Assembly: GCA_021555075.1 (NCBI GenBank)
Contig: JAKGBX010000001.1
Location: 1,426,001 to 1,490,000 of the forward strand
Direction: 5' to 3'
DNA length: 64,000 nucleotides
Source: Rhodobacteraceae bacterium LMO-JJ12
Lineage (GTDB): Bacteria > Pseudomonadota > Alphaproteobacteria > Rhodobacterales > Rhodobacteraceae
Shown here: positions 44,095 through 53,112 of the stretch, in pieces
Layout of the letters: each line of letters opens with the position of its first letter
Numbering within the stretch: position 1 is the stretch's first letter
Made by a program: the position numbers and the translations under genes
The notes under the pieces: generated by a model
Told to the model about the DNA's origin: nothing
Databases searched by the model: none
What the model saw: only the letters and a program-made list of their open reading frames with translations

Positions 44095-46091
44095 TGGGTT
44101 CTCTCAAAGACGGGCGCGAAAAGTGGCGTGAGGGCGCGGGCGGCGGTGTTGTTGAGGTGGTTGTTGTCGAAATACCAGATGTCGGTGTCCTGTTGAACAG
44201 AGCAGGAGCCGTTGGTGCAAAGTAGCGGCCAAGGGTCGATCTGGTGGAGTGTGCCGGAGGCGATATCGGGGGCGAAGAGGGCTTCGGCGCGAGTGGATCG
44301 GGGTTGGATCTGGGTTAAATCGGCAGTGATTGGGGCATTCTCCGCGGTGATGCGATGATGGGCGAGGCGGCGCGCGACCTCGCGGCTGTCGTAATAGGGA
44401 ATTTCCGGGGGCTGGCGGAACACATAGATCTGCGCGAAGTGATTGGCCAGTTCGGGCAGCGTTTGGGCCAGCGCGCGTGTGAGGACATCGGTATTGTTGG
44501 AACCGCCAATCCCGGTGAGTTCAATGGTGTTTTCGATGTCGCGCCCCACGCCCGTGCCTTCAGCGTAATAGGACCAGCGCCCGACCAGCAGTAAGGTGTG
44601 CGCGCTGTCGAGAGTCGGGAGGGCGGCGCGGAGGGTTTCGGTGTCTTTGGCACAGGCGGCATCCTGGGCCGGGGTGGCATAGCTTTCATGCTTTTGAATG
44701 CCAAAGAGCGGCGGGCAGCCAGCGTGCCAGATGATCAGCGCGGGTGTTTGCGCGTTATATGCGGCTTGTTCCAGCCCTTCCTTGAGGGCGCGAACGTGGC
44801 TGTCGCCCCAGACCAGCACTTCGGGTGGGCCATCGGGGCCGATTGGGCAAAGCTCGACCCCGGTGAAGGGGCCGGTGGTGGGGGTGTGGCAGCGCGACCA
44901 GTCTTGCAGGAAATCGGCAGAGGCCTTGATGTGGGCGCGGGTGTCGGGGCCAAAGCGGTTTGGCAGACCGTCCTTGGTATAGGCCAGCGCACCAAAGGCG
45001 AGTGCGGCGGCGGTGGGGAGTGAGAGGGCAGCCAAGACGCGCCAGCCATTGCGCGGGGTGATCCGGCGAAACGGTGTCTCTATCCACGCCCAGGAGACGG
45101 TGGCCAGAGCAAAGGCGAGTGTAAGCCAGAGTGCGGCCTCAAAAGGCCCCGAGTAGCCATCGCGCCAGTATTTTGACAGGATCAGAACCGGCCAGTGCCA
45201 AAGGTAGAGGGAATAGGAAATCTTGCCGATGAACACCGGCCCACGCAGGGACAGCGCGCGGTTGACGAAGTTGGTGTTTTGACCGTTGGCGAGGAGCAGG
45301 GTTGTTCCAACGACAGGCAAAAGCGCCTGCCAGCCGGGAAAACCATCAGGGGTTATGAGCGTGAGGCCCGCCAGCACGAGAGCCAGGCCGAGCCAACTCA
45401 GCGCGGGGTGTTGAGGCCATTTGAGCGTGTCGTTCTGGGAGAGGATGGCAAGCAGGACACCGGCGAGAAGCTCCCACGCGCGGAAGGGGAAGAGATAGAA
45501 GGTGGTGGTTTGATGCGTGGGGGTGAGGGCGAGATTGGCGACAAGCGAGAGGGCGAAGGCCGCGATCAGCGCGCCAAACAGGGTGCGACGGGAGAATTTG
45601 AAGGCGAGGATCAGGAAGGGCAGGAGGATGTAAAACTGTTCTTCGACCGCCAGCGACCATGTGTGGAGCAAGACCTTGTTGTCCGAGCCGATGTCGAAAT
45701 AACCCTCGCCACGCCAGAAGAGGACGTTGGAGAGGTAGGTTGTTGCGGCGATGAGTTCCTTGCCAAATTCGCGAAATTCAAAGGGCAGCAGGATAAACCA
45801 TGCGGTCAATGCGCTTGCGCCGCTCATCGCGAAATAGGCAGGGGCGAGGCGTTTGACGCGGCGGGTATAGAAGCGCGCAAGGCTGATGCGGCCGGTCTCT
45901 TGCAGGTCGCGCCACAGGATGCCGCCGATCAGGAAACCTGATATGACGAAGAACACATCAACGCCGGTGAACCCGCCGGGCAGACCCGGCACACCAAAGT
46001 GATAGAGCACGACGCCCAGCACCGCGATCATGCGCAGCCCGTCGATTTCGGGCCGGTAAGCGGGATGGGCGAGGGGTTTGATACGCTTCAC
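44091..46091 (-). CDS. OafA/YrhL-type acyltransferase with C-terminal SGNH domain
   Basis: This 666-residue membrane O-acyltransferase acetylates or otherwise acylates cell-surface sugars. The acyltransferase-3 part (about residues 1-370) has the N-terminal YRPEIDGLRMIAVL and FFVISGFLIGG motifs and about ten helices. The C-terminal extracytoplasmic SGNH-like domain (about 400-660) has VWGDSHVRAL with the nucleophile serine and, near the end, DNNHLNNTAA with the catalytic Asp/His region. It heads the operon with the GMC and SDR genes. It is a likely decorator of the polymer or glycolipid made by the surrounding glycosyltransferases. Confidence 0.92.
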   Translation of the reverse strand: MKRIKPLAHPAYRPEIDGLRMIAVLGVVLYHFGVPGLPGGFTGVDVFFVISGFLIGGILWRDLQETGRISLARFYTRRVKRLAPAYFAMSGASALTAWFILLPFEFREFGKELIAATTYLSNVLFWRGEGYFDIGSDNKVLLHTWSLAVEEQFYILLPFLILAFKFSRRTLFGALIAAFALSLVANLALTPTHQTTTFYLFPFRAWELLAGVLLAILSQNDTLKWPQHPALSWLGLALVLAGLTLITPDGFPGWQALLPVVGTTLLLANGQNTNFVNRALSLRGPVFIGKISYSLYLWHWPVLILSKYWRDGYSGPFEAALWLTLAFALATVSWAWIETPFRRITPRNGWRVLAALSLPTAAALAFGALAYTKDGLPNRFGPDTRAHIKASADFLQDWSRCHTPTTGPFTGVELCPIGPDGPPEVLVWGDSHVRALKEGLEQAAYNAQTPALIIWHAGCPPLFGIQKHESYATPAQDAACAKDTETLRAALPTLDSAHTLLLVGRWSYYAEGTGVGRDIENTIELTGIGGSNNTDVLTRALAQTLPELANHFAQIYVFRQPPEIPYYDSREVARRLAHHRITAENAPITADLTQIQPRSTRAEALFAPDIASGTLHQIDPWPLLCTNGSCSVQQDTDIWYFDNNHLNNTAARALTPLFAPVFERTQ

Positions 46092-46206
46092 TCCGGTTGT
46101 CGTGTATTGTCAGGGTGTTTTAATGACGTAATTGGGCGAAACTTTCACCACTTCATTGCGAATTTGCGGCGAAGGTTTCAGGCTGTTGGCATATAAGGGG
46201 GGCAGT

Positions 46207-46998
46207 ATGGCTGTCAGAGTGGAAAAAGCGGGGCCGGTATGGACGGTGATTCATGCGCGACCTGAAGCGCGCAATGCGATGGATGCGACCAGCGCGTCGG
46301 CGCTTTATGAGGCGTTTCTTGCATTTGAGGCGGATGCAACCGCGCGGGTCGCGGTGTTTTGGGGCGAAGGCGGGGCGTTTTGTGCCGGGTGGGATCTGAA
46401 ACAGGTTTCACGGTTTCAGGAACCGGGGGCGATCGAGAGCCTAGCCTATCCCGAAGACGGACACGTGCAAGGGCCAATGGGGCCTTCACGGCTGGATCTG
46501 TCCAAGCCGGTGATTGCGGCAATTGAAGGGCCGGCGGTGGCCGGGGGCATGGAGTTGGCGATCTGGGCTGATATGCGGGTTATGGCCGAGACGGCGTTCA
46601 TGGGGGTATTTTGTCGCCGCTGGGGCGTGCCATTGATTGATGGCGGCACAGTGCGTTTGCCACGGCTTGTGGGAGAAGGGCGAGCGATGGATTTGATCCT
46701 GACCGGGCGGCGGGTGGAGGCCGAAGAGGCGTTGCGCATCGGGCTGTGCGAATATGTCGTGCCGGAGGGGCAGGCGCGCGCAAGAGCCGAGGCGCTGGCG
46801 GCGGAGATTGCAAGATTTCCGCAAGGGTGCATGCGCGCGGATCGCGCGTCGGCGCGTGCACAGGCAGGTTTGAGCGCGCGCGCCGCGTTGCGTCAGGAGT
46901 GGGAGATAAGCAAGGATATGGTGGCTGAAGAAGGAGCCAGGGGGGGCGCGCGGTTTGCATCTGGCAAGGGACGGCACGGGAATTTTGACGAAATTTGA
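46207..46998 (+). CDS. Enoyl-CoA hydratase/isomerase (crotonase) family protein
   Basis: This 263-residue crotonase-fold protein has the N-terminal RPEARNAMDATSA segment, the oxyanion-hole regions FCAGWDLK and PAVAGGMELAIWAD, and a typical helical C-terminus. The ATG at 46207 follows an AAGGGGGG ribosome-binding site. It lies about 200 bp upstream of the phenylacetate operon on the same strand and could serve ring-cleavage beta-oxidation (PaaF/PaaG-like). The operator at 47144 lies after it, however, so it may be controlled separately. Substrate cannot be fixed from sequence. Confidence 0.87.
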   Translation: MAVRVEKAGPVWTVIHARPEARNAMDATSASALYEAFLAFEADATARVAVFWGEGGAFCAGWDLKQVSRFQEPGAIESLAYPEDGHVQGPMGPSRLDLSKPVIAAIEGPAVAGGMELAIWADMRVMAETAFMGVFCRRWGVPLIDGGTVRLPRLVGEGRAMDLILTGRRVEAEEALRIGLCEYVVPEGQARARAEALAAEIARFPQGCMRADRASARAQAGLSARAALRQEWEISKDMVAEEGARGGARFASGKGRHGNFDEI

Positions 46999-47116
46999 AC
47001 GGGTTACCGAAAGCCCATAGTGAGATTCTGTCGTTTTACCAAGCCCAGCGGTATTCGATCAAAATAGGATGTGTTACACAAAGTAAGGAAAATATCTTCA
47101 CATAGTAACAAAATGC

Positions 47117-47162
47117 TTGCCGCGAATCGGCAATCCAACTTATACCGACCATGCGGTCGGGT
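47117..47162 (+). promoter_or_regulatory. Promoter and TetR-type (PaaR-like) operator of the phenylacetate operon
   Basis: A plausible sigma-70 promoter has TTGCCG at 47117-47122 and TTATAC at 47140-47145, with 17-base spacing. Overlapping the -10 and the expected start of transcription is an inverted repeat, CCGACC-ATGC-GGTCGG (47145-47160), flanked by A and T-rich ends. The sequence resembles sites reported for TetR-family PaaR repressors of phenylacetate genes. Binding in this position would block transcription. The thiolase start codon is 36 bases downstream. Confidence 0.65.
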
Positions 47163-47197
47163 TTTATCTTTGAACTCGATGAACCAGGAGACTTAAA

Positions 47198-48403
47198 TTG
47201 ACTGACGCCTTTATCTGCGACGCGACGCGCACACCAATCGGACGTTATGGCGGAGCATTGAGCCAGATTCGGACGGATGATCTGGCTGCTTTGCCGATTG
47301 CCGCGCTCAAGGATCGCAATCCGAATGTCGACTGGGCCAGCATCGACGACGTGTTTTACGGCAGCGCCAATCAGGCGGGCGAAGACAACCGTAACGTCGC
47401 ACGCATGGCGGCCCTTTTGGCGGGTTTGCCGGTGGAGGTGCCGGGCACGACGATCAACCGGCTTTGTGCCAGCGGCATGGACGCGGTCGGAATGGCGGCG
47501 CGCGCCATTCGGGCGGGCGATTATGACATGGCGATTGCAGGTGGTGTGGAAAGCATGAGCCGTGCGCCTTTCGTGATGCCCAAGGCGACCAGCGCGTTTT
47601 CCCGCGCCAATGCGGTTTATGACACCACCATCGGCTGGCGGTTCGTGAACCCGAAGATGAAGGCGATGTACGGCATTGATTCGATGCCCGAGACGGCTGA
47701 CAACGTGGCCGCTGACTACAATGTCGGACGCGAAGATCAGGATGCATTTGCTGCGCGCAGTCAGGCGCGCTGGGGTGCAGCCCATGAAGCGGGCGTGTTC
47801 CAGGATGAGATCACGCCAGTCTCTATACCCCAGCGCAAGGGCGATCCGATTGTTTTTGATACCGATGAGCATCCGCGTCCCGGCACGGGTGTTGATAAAC
47901 TGAGCAAACTCAAAGGGGTAAACGGCCCTGACTTGAGTGTGACGGCGGGCAATGCCAGCGGTGTGAACGATGGCGCGGCGGCGATCCTGCTGGCCAATGA
48001 GGTTTCAGCGGCGAAGAACGGACTGAAACCGATGGCGCGGGTTGTGGCGATGGTTGCTGCCGGGGTTGAACCGCGGGTGATGGGCGTCGGGCCGGTGCCG
48101 GCCTGTCAAAAGGTTCTTGCGCGTGCGGGTTTAAGCATTGAGCAGATGGATGTGATAGAATTGAACGAGGCATTTGCCAGTCAGGGTCTGGCGACCTTGC
48201 GGGCGTTGGGTGTGGCGGATGATGCGCCGCATGTGAACCCCAATGGCGGGGCGATTGCGATGGGGCATCCTTTGGGGATGTCGGGAGCAAGGCTGGTGTT
48301 GACGGCGGCGTATCAGCTGCAACGCACCGGCGGGAAATACGCGCTTTGCACCATGTGTGTGGGCGTCGGTCAGGGCGCGGCCCTGATTTTGGAACGTGTC
48401 TGA
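47198..48403 (+). CDS. paaJ: 3-oxoadipyl-CoA thiolase of the phenylacetate pathway
   Basis: The enzyme cleaves 3-oxoadipyl-CoA (and probably dehydrosuberyl-CoA) to acetyl-CoA plus a shorter acyl-CoA. The 401-residue thiolase has the acyl-accepting cysteine in [12 protein letters not shown] (near residue 90), the histidine in [16 protein letters not shown], and the second cysteine in [12 protein letters not shown]. The start is a TTG at 47198, supported by AGGAG seven bases upstream. It is nearly identical in type to PcaF of the beta-ketoadipate pathway; the PaaJ role is chosen from its place immediately before paaABCDE. Confidence 0.9.
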   Translation: MTDAFICDATRTPIGRYGGALSQIRTDDLAALPIAALKDRNPNVDWASIDDVFYGSANQAGEDNRNVARMAALLAGLPVEVPGTTINRLCASGMDAVGMAARAIRAGDYDMAIAGGVESMSRAPFVMPKATSAFSRANAVYDTTIGWRFVNPKMKAMYGIDSMPETADNVAADYNVGREDQDAFAARSQARWGAAHEAGVFQDEITPVSIPQRKGDPIVFDTDEHPRPGTGVDKLSKLKGVNGPDLSVTAGNASGVNDGAAAILLANEVSAAKNGLKPMARVVAMVAAGVEPRVMGVGPVPACQKVLARAGLSIEQMDVIELNEAFASQGLATLRALGVADDAPHVNPNGGAIAMGHPLGMSGARLVLTAAYQLQRTGGKYALCTMCVGVGQGAALILERV

Positions 48404-48418
48404 GGAGGATTACGCACC

Positions 48419-49411
48419 ATGTATGCGCAAATGATCAAGACCGCCGGAACCGGCGTGAAAACCCGGGAAGAGATGACCCCCGAGGAAGCGGCGTTTCAGG
48501 ACAAGATTGACGCTGATATCAAGATCGAGCCGAAGGATTGGATGCCCGATGATTATCGCGCCACCCTGATCCGTCAGATCGGTCAGCATGCGCATTCCGA
48601 GATCGTCGGGCAATTGCCCGAGGGCAACTGGATCACCCGCGCGCCGACGCTGGAGCGCAAGGCGATCCTCTTGGCCAAGGTGCAGGATGAGGCGGGGCAT
48701 GGGCTCTATCTTTACTGCGCTGCCGAAACACTGGGCGTGTCGCGCGATGAGTTGACCATGGACCTGTTGGAAGGGCGGATGAAATATTCGTCGATCTTCA
48801 ATTACCCGACGCTGAACTGGGCCGATATTGGCGCGGTTGGTTGGCTGGTTGATGGTGCGGCGATCATGAACCAGGTGCCGCTGCAGCGCACGTCATACGG
48901 TCCTTATGCTCGCGCCATGGTGCGGATTTGCAAGGAAGAGAGTTTTCATCAGCGTCAGGGCTACGACATCATGATGAAGATGGCGAAAGGCTCTGAAGCG
49001 CAAAAGAAAATGGCGCAGGATGCGCTGAACCGGCTTTGGTATCCATCGTTGATGATGTTCGGGCCGAGTGACAAGGAATCGGTGCATTCGGCGCAGTCGA
49101 TGGCATGGAAGATCAAGATCGACGGCAATGATGAATTGCGCCAGCGGTTTGTCGATCAGACGGTGCCGCAGGCCGAATATCTGGGCCTCACCGTTCCTGA
49201 TGAAAATCTGAAATGGAACGAAGAGAAGGGCGGCTATGACTATACCGACCCGGACTGGAGTGAATTTTTCAACGTGCTGAAGGGCAATGGCCCCTGCAAC
49301 ACCGAGCGGATGAATGCGCGGGTGAAGGCATGGGACGATGGCGCCTGGGTGCGTGACGGGTTGATGGCCCATGCGGCCAAACGCGCGGCGCGCCGGGTTG
49401 CAGCAGAATAA
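48419..49411 (+). CDS. paaA: 1,2-phenylacetyl-CoA epoxidase, catalytic subunit PaaA
   Basis: This is the di-iron subunit that epoxidises the aromatic ring of phenylacetyl-CoA. The 330-residue ferritin-like protein has both iron-ligand helices intact: [10 protein letters not shown] (E-x-x-H) and [11 protein letters not shown] (E-x-x-H). The substrate-facing sequence matches bacterial PaaA throughout. It follows the thiolase by 15 bp, after an AGGAGG ribosome-binding site, and precedes paaB on the same strand, forming the canonical epoxidase gene order. Confidence 0.97.
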   Translation: MYAQMIKTAGTGVKTREEMTPEEAAFQDKIDADIKIEPKDWMPDDYRATLIRQIGQHAHSEIVGQLPEGNWITRAPTLERKAILLAKVQDEAGHGLYLYCAAETLGVSRDELTMDLLEGRMKYSSIFNYPTLNWADIGAVGWLVDGAAIMNQVPLQRTSYGPYARAMVRICKEESFHQRQGYDIMMKMAKGSEAQKKMAQDALNRLWYPSLMMFGPSDKESVHSAQSMAWKIKIDGNDELRQRFVDQTVPQAEYLGLTVPDENLKWNEEKGGYDYTDPDWSEFFNVLKGNGPCNTERMNARVKAWDDGAWVRDGLMAHAAKRAARRVAAE

Positions 49412-49424
49412 TCGGGAGAGAGAG

Positions 49425-49709
49425 ATGAAAAACGAATGGCCCCTGTGGGAAGTCTTCATTCGCGGTCAGCACGGGCTAAGCCACCGGCATGTGGGATCGC
49501 TGCATGCGCCGGATGCGGAAATGGCCGTCAAGAACGCGCGTGACGTCTATACACGGCGCAATGAAGGCGTGAGCATCTGGGTTGTTGAAGCCAGGCATAT
49601 CGCGGCCACGGCGCCGGGCGAGAAAGGCCCGCTGTTTGAACCATCCGAGAGCAAGGTTTATCGGCACCCGACCTTCTTTGACATTCCCGACGATGTGGGG
49701 GCGATGTGA
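49425..49709 (+). CDS. paaB: 1,2-phenylacetyl-CoA epoxidase subunit PaaB
   Basis: This 94-residue structural subunit of the epoxidase complex is thought to bridge PaaA-PaaC units or the reductase. It contains the conserved WPLWEVFIRGQHGLSHRHVG start. The ATG at 49425 has a GAGAGAGA ribosome-binding stretch directly ahead. Its stop overlaps the paaC start (TGATG), indicating coupled synthesis of complex subunits. Confidence 0.96.
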   Translation: MKNEWPLWEVFIRGQHGLSHRHVGSLHAPDAEMAVKNARDVYTRRNEGVSIWVVEARHIAATAPGEKGPLFEPSESKVYRHPTFFDIPDDVGAM

Positions 49710-50464
49710 TGAGCACCGATTTGTTCGAATTCCTGCTCAGGATGGGGGACAACACCCTGATCCTTGGTCATCGGGTGAGCGAATGGTGCGGTCATGCGCC
49801 GGTGTTGGAAGAAGACATTGCGCTGGCCAATACCGCGCTTGATTTGATCGGGCAGACGCAAATGTGGCTGGGTCTGGCGGGTGAAGTGGAAGGCAAGGGG
49901 CGCAGCGCCGATGATCTGGCCTTCCTGCGCGACGCCTGGGATTTTCGCAATGTTCTGCTGTGCGAGTTGCCCAATGGCGATTTTGGTCGGACATTGATGC
50001 GACAGTTTTTGTTTGATGCCTGGCATGTGGTGATGCTGGGCCGTCTGATGCAGTCAAGCGATCCGCGGGTGGCCGAGATTGCTGCGAAAGCCAGCAAAGA
50101 GGCGACCTATCATGTCGAACGTTCGGGTGACACGGTCGTGGGTCTGGGCGATGGCACCGACGAAAGCCATGCGCGGATGCAGGATGCGCTGGACTCTCTG
50201 TGGTCCTATGCCGGTGAGTTGTTTGAAAGCGACGGTGTCGATCAGGCCATGGTTGCGGCGGGCGTTGCGCCGGACCCGGCCAGCCTGCGCGAGGAATATG
50301 ATGCGCTGGTGGGTCGTGTTCTGTCCGAAGCGACGCTCACGATCCCCGAGAGCAGCTTTGTTCACAAGGGCGGGCGCGACGGGCGGATGCATAGCGAAAA
50401 CCTCGGCCATCTGCTGACCAGCATGCAATGGTTGCAGCGCGCCTATCCGGGAAGTGAGTGGTAA
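49709..50464 (+). CDS. paaC: 1,2-phenylacetyl-CoA epoxidase subunit PaaC
   Basis: This 251-residue ferritin-like subunit partners PaaA but lacks its own di-iron site. Where PaaA has EAGH, PaaC here has IGQTQ in the segment LDLIGQTQMWLG, as is normal for PaaC. I chose the ATG at 49709, overlapping the paaB stop; a GTG one codon earlier is possible. The six-base gap to paaD continues the tight operon. Confidence 0.95.
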   Translation: MSTDLFEFLLRMGDNTLILGHRVSEWCGHAPVLEEDIALANTALDLIGQTQMWLGLAGEVEGKGRSADDLAFLRDAWDFRNVLLCELPNGDFGRTLMRQFLFDAWHVVMLGRLMQSSDPRVAEIAAKASKEATYHVERSGDTVVGLGDGTDESHARMQDALDSLWSYAGELFESDGVDQAMVAAGVAPDPASLREEYDALVGRVLSEATLTIPESSFVHKGGRDGRMHSENLGHLLTSMQWLQRAYPGSEW

Positions 50465-50470
50465 CACGCC

Positions 50471-50932
50471 ATGGCCAACCCGTCGGTCGAGCAGGTCTGG
50501 GATTGGTTGGAGACCATCCCTGACCCCGAGATCCCTGTGATTACGCTGGTGGATCTGGGCATCATTCGCGATGTTGCGTGGGAGGATGATACGCTTGTCG
50601 TATCGGTTACGCCGACCTATTCGGGGTGCCCTGCGACGTCGATGATCAACCTGGATATCGAGACCAGGTTGCGCGACGAGGGTGTCGAGAGCATCGAGCT
50701 GCGCCGCCAGCTTTCACCGCCTTGGACGACCGATTGGCTCTCTGAAAAGGGCGCAAAGGCGCTGGAAGAATACGGGATTGCGCCGCCACAACCGGCGGCT
50801 GGCCCTAAACGTTGCCCGCATTGCGGCGGCGAAAATGTTGAGAAGCTGAGCCAGTTTGGCTCAACCCCGTGCAAGGCACAATGGCGCTGCCAGGATTGTC
50901 TTGAACCGTTTGAATATTTCAAGTGCATCTGA
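50471..50932 (+). CDS. paaD: Phenylacetate degradation protein PaaD (iron-sulfur assembly type)
   Basis: This 153-residue protein of the MIP18/SufT-like family is needed for epoxidase activity, probably in cofactor maturation. The N-terminal domain has DPEIPVITLVDLGIIRDV. The C-terminus has a zinc-ribbon-like set of cysteines (CPHCGG, then CQDC and a final C three residues from the end). It lies 13 bp before paaE. Confidence 0.95.
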   Translation: MANPSVEQVWDWLETIPDPEIPVITLVDLGIIRDVAWEDDTLVVSVTPTYSGCPATSMINLDIETRLRDEGVESIELRRQLSPPWTTDWLSEKGAKALEEYGIAPPQPAAGPKRCPHCGGENVEKLSQFGSTPCKAQWRCQDCLEPFEYFKCI

Positions 50933-50945
50933 GGGAGGAACCGAA

Positions 50946-52019
50946 ATGGCGCGCTTTCACGAACTGAAAGTCACAGATATTCACCGCACGATCCGCGATG
51001 CGGTGGTGCTGACGCTGGAGCCTGGAAACGGTGCGGCAGAGGCGTTTGATTTCACCCAAGGGCAATACCTGACGTTTCGCCACGGTTTTGACGGCGAAGA
51101 ATTGCGGCGCAGCTATTCGATCTGCGCAGGCAAGCACGAGGGTAAGTTGCAGGTGGGTATCAAGCGGGTCGATGGCGGGGCGTTTTCGACCTTTGCCAAT
51201 GAAGACCTGAAGGTGGGTGATACGCTGGAAGCGATGGCGCCGATGGGTGGGTTCTTTTCGCCTCTCGATGCGGCCAATGAAAACCAGTATCTCGGCTTTG
51301 CCGGAGGGTCGGGGATCACGCCGGTGTTGTCGATCATCAAGACGACGCTGCAAGCTGAGCCGAAATCAACCTTTACGCTGGTTTATGCCAACAAGGGTGT
51401 GTCTTCGATTATGTTCCGCGAGGAACTGGAAGACCTGAAGAACGAATATCTCGGACGGTTGAGCGTGATCCATGTGCTTGAACAGGATGCACAGGAGATC
51501 GACCTGTTCACAGGTCGGGTTACCGAGGAGAAATGTGGCCAACTTTTCCGCACCTGGATTGACATCAAGAGCGTGGACACAGCCTTTATCTGCGGACCGG
51601 AGCCGATGATGCTGGGCATTGCCAAGGCACTGCGCGAACATGGGCTTGATGACAGCCAGATCAAGTTCGAGCTTTTTGCCAGCGGGCAGCCAGGGCGTTT
51701 GAAAAAGCCGGTGCAATCGAAACAGGCGGGCAAGGCGGCGAATCAGGCCGAGATTGCTGTTACGCTTGATGGCTCGACCCAGACGATTTCGGTCTCAAAA
51801 GATGTCACCATTCTGGACGCTGCACGTGAAAATTCGATGGATGCGCCCTATGCCTGCAAGGCGGGTGTGTGTTCGACCTGTCGTTGCCGGGTGATTGAGG
51901 GTGAGGTCGAGATGGTCGCGAACCATGCGCTTGAGGATTACGAGGTCGAGAAGGGCTATGTGCTTTCCTGCCAGTCCTTCCCGGTGACCGACCGCGTTGT
52001 CGTTGATTACGATCAGTGA
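50946..52019 (+). CDS. paaE: Phenylacetyl-CoA epoxidase reductase PaaE
   Basis: This 357-residue electron-transfer subunit passes electrons from NADPH to PaaA. It has a flavin domain (RRSYSICAGK), an NAD(P)-binding domain (GGSGITPVLS; then CGPEPMM), and a C-terminal plant-type 2Fe-2S ferredoxin domain with CKAGVCSTCRC and a later cysteine in LSCQ. The ATG at 50946 has GGAGG just upstream. It is followed almost at once by the extra PaaA/PaaC-like gene. Confidence 0.96.
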   Translation: MARFHELKVTDIHRTIRDAVVLTLEPGNGAAEAFDFTQGQYLTFRHGFDGEELRRSYSICAGKHEGKLQVGIKRVDGGAFSTFANEDLKVGDTLEAMAPMGGFFSPLDAANENQYLGFAGGSGITPVLSIIKTTLQAEPKSTFTLVYANKGVSSIMFREELEDLKNEYLGRLSVIHVLEQDAQEIDLFTGRVTEEKCGQLFRTWIDIKSVDTAFICGPEPMMLGIAKALREHGLDDSQIKFELFASGQPGRLKKPVQSKQAGKAANQAEIAVTLDGSTQTISVSKDVTILDAARENSMDAPYACKAGVCSTCRCRVIEGEVEMVANHALEDYEVEKGYVLSCQSFPVTDRVVVDYDQ

Positions 52020-52029
52020 GGGAATGGAC

Positions 52030-52785
52030 ATGGACGATATGAGCATTACGAGCTATCTGGCCGAAGGCGGCGTTCTGACCAACCCAACAAACGTGCCGCC
52101 GCGTTATCGCGCTGAGCTGTTGAAGCTGATGGCGACATTTGTGGACAGCGAGTTGGCCGGTGCGGCCGGGTTTGCCGATGTGATCAATACCGGTCCGGGC
52201 ATCAAGGAACGGATTGCCGCGGCGAAGATCGTTCTTGAAAAGACCGATAATGCCGACAAGGTGTTGCATGTCATGGGTGAATTTGGCGTCGATGAGCGCA
52301 GATATGCCAATCACCACCCCTGGGCTGCGCGCCTGTCGCGTGAGGCCGATATCGGGACCACCCGGAGCGAAGGCGATATGCGGCTTGCCGTGTTCAACTA
52401 TCCTCTGGAGGGGTGGGGCGATGCGGTTGTGATGAACCTTTTGATGGGCAAGGCCGTTGGCGTGCAAATGACGGAGTTCAGCAAAGTCAGCTATCAGCCG
52501 CTGGCTGAGGCGTTTCGCAAGATTGCCCCGGTTGAGGCGCGCCACGCCGAGCTTGCCGAAGAAGGGCTGAACCGATTGATTGACGAGGGGCAGGGCGATG
52601 CGCTGCAACAAAGCGTGAGCTATTGGTGGCCGCGTGTCTCGGCAAGTTTTGGTGCAGGTCAGAGCGACCGGTTTGAGGCGTTGCAGGCGATGGGATTGCG
52701 TCGCACGCCCAATGGCGAGATGAATGCTGAATGGGAGAACGAAACGGCAGCGACGCTTGAGCGCCATGGGCTGAAAGCCGGGTGA
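52030..52785 (+). CDS. Additional PaaA/PaaC family ferritin-like protein
   Basis: This 251-residue protein belongs to the phenylacetic acid catabolic family (PF05138), the fold of PaaA and PaaC, but is a third member placed after paaE. By eye, its first iron-ligand helix has lost the E-x-x-H of PaaA (the matching segment reads KTDNADKVLH). The second keeps an E-x-x-H (VEARHAEL). It is therefore neither a normal PaaA nor a normal PaaC. I prefer the ATG at 52030 because AGGGA then sits six bases ahead; one at 52024 is too close to it. Function in the pathway is unknown; a structural or regulatory epoxidase subunit is possible. Confidence 0.8.
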   Translation: MDDMSITSYLAEGGVLTNPTNVPPRYRAELLKLMATFVDSELAGAAGFADVINTGPGIKERIAAAKIVLEKTDNADKVLHVMGEFGVDERRYANHHPWAARLSREADIGTTRSEGDMRLAVFNYPLEGWGDAVVMNLLMGKAVGVQMTEFSKVSYQPLAEAFRKIAPVEARHAELAEEGLNRLIDEGQGDALQQSVSYWWPRVSASFGAGQSDRFEALQAMGLRRTPNGEMNAEWENETAATLERHGLKAG

Positions 52786-53112
52786 ACCGGGCATGGGTTT
52801 TCGCAGAGGCTTAACTGTCTCTGAAGCAAGAATAATGATGTAGGCGGAGGTTTGTTGTCTGCGGCTCTTTGATCGGAAGTGATCGGAGGGAGGGAGACAT
52901 GACGGCAAATCACCGCGCAAACAATTGCCGGGGTGGCGGTGGAATTTGCCATGAGGCGGGGAGATGCTTTCTAAGCAGACCGCTTTGGGGCCTATCGCCG
53001 CGCGAAAGCGGCCCCATTCCCCCTTGCATCACTGGCCGAGCAACCCTAGAAGGGCGACTAATTTCTATGGGTGCCTTGCTGCGCCCCATTTCCGATTGCA
53101 AAGGACGAAAAC
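52786..53112 (+). other. Gap and structured leader ahead of tig
   Basis: No gene is recognisable in these 327 bp. Two hairpins could form in the part near tig. GGGGCC at 52987-52992 can pair with GGCCCC at 53010-53015, with a competing inner stem CGC-GCGAAA-GCG. At 53043-53072, ACCC-TAGAA pairs with TTCTA-t-GGGT. The second ends about 40 bases before the tig start codon and may be part of its untranslated leader. Confidence 0.4.
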
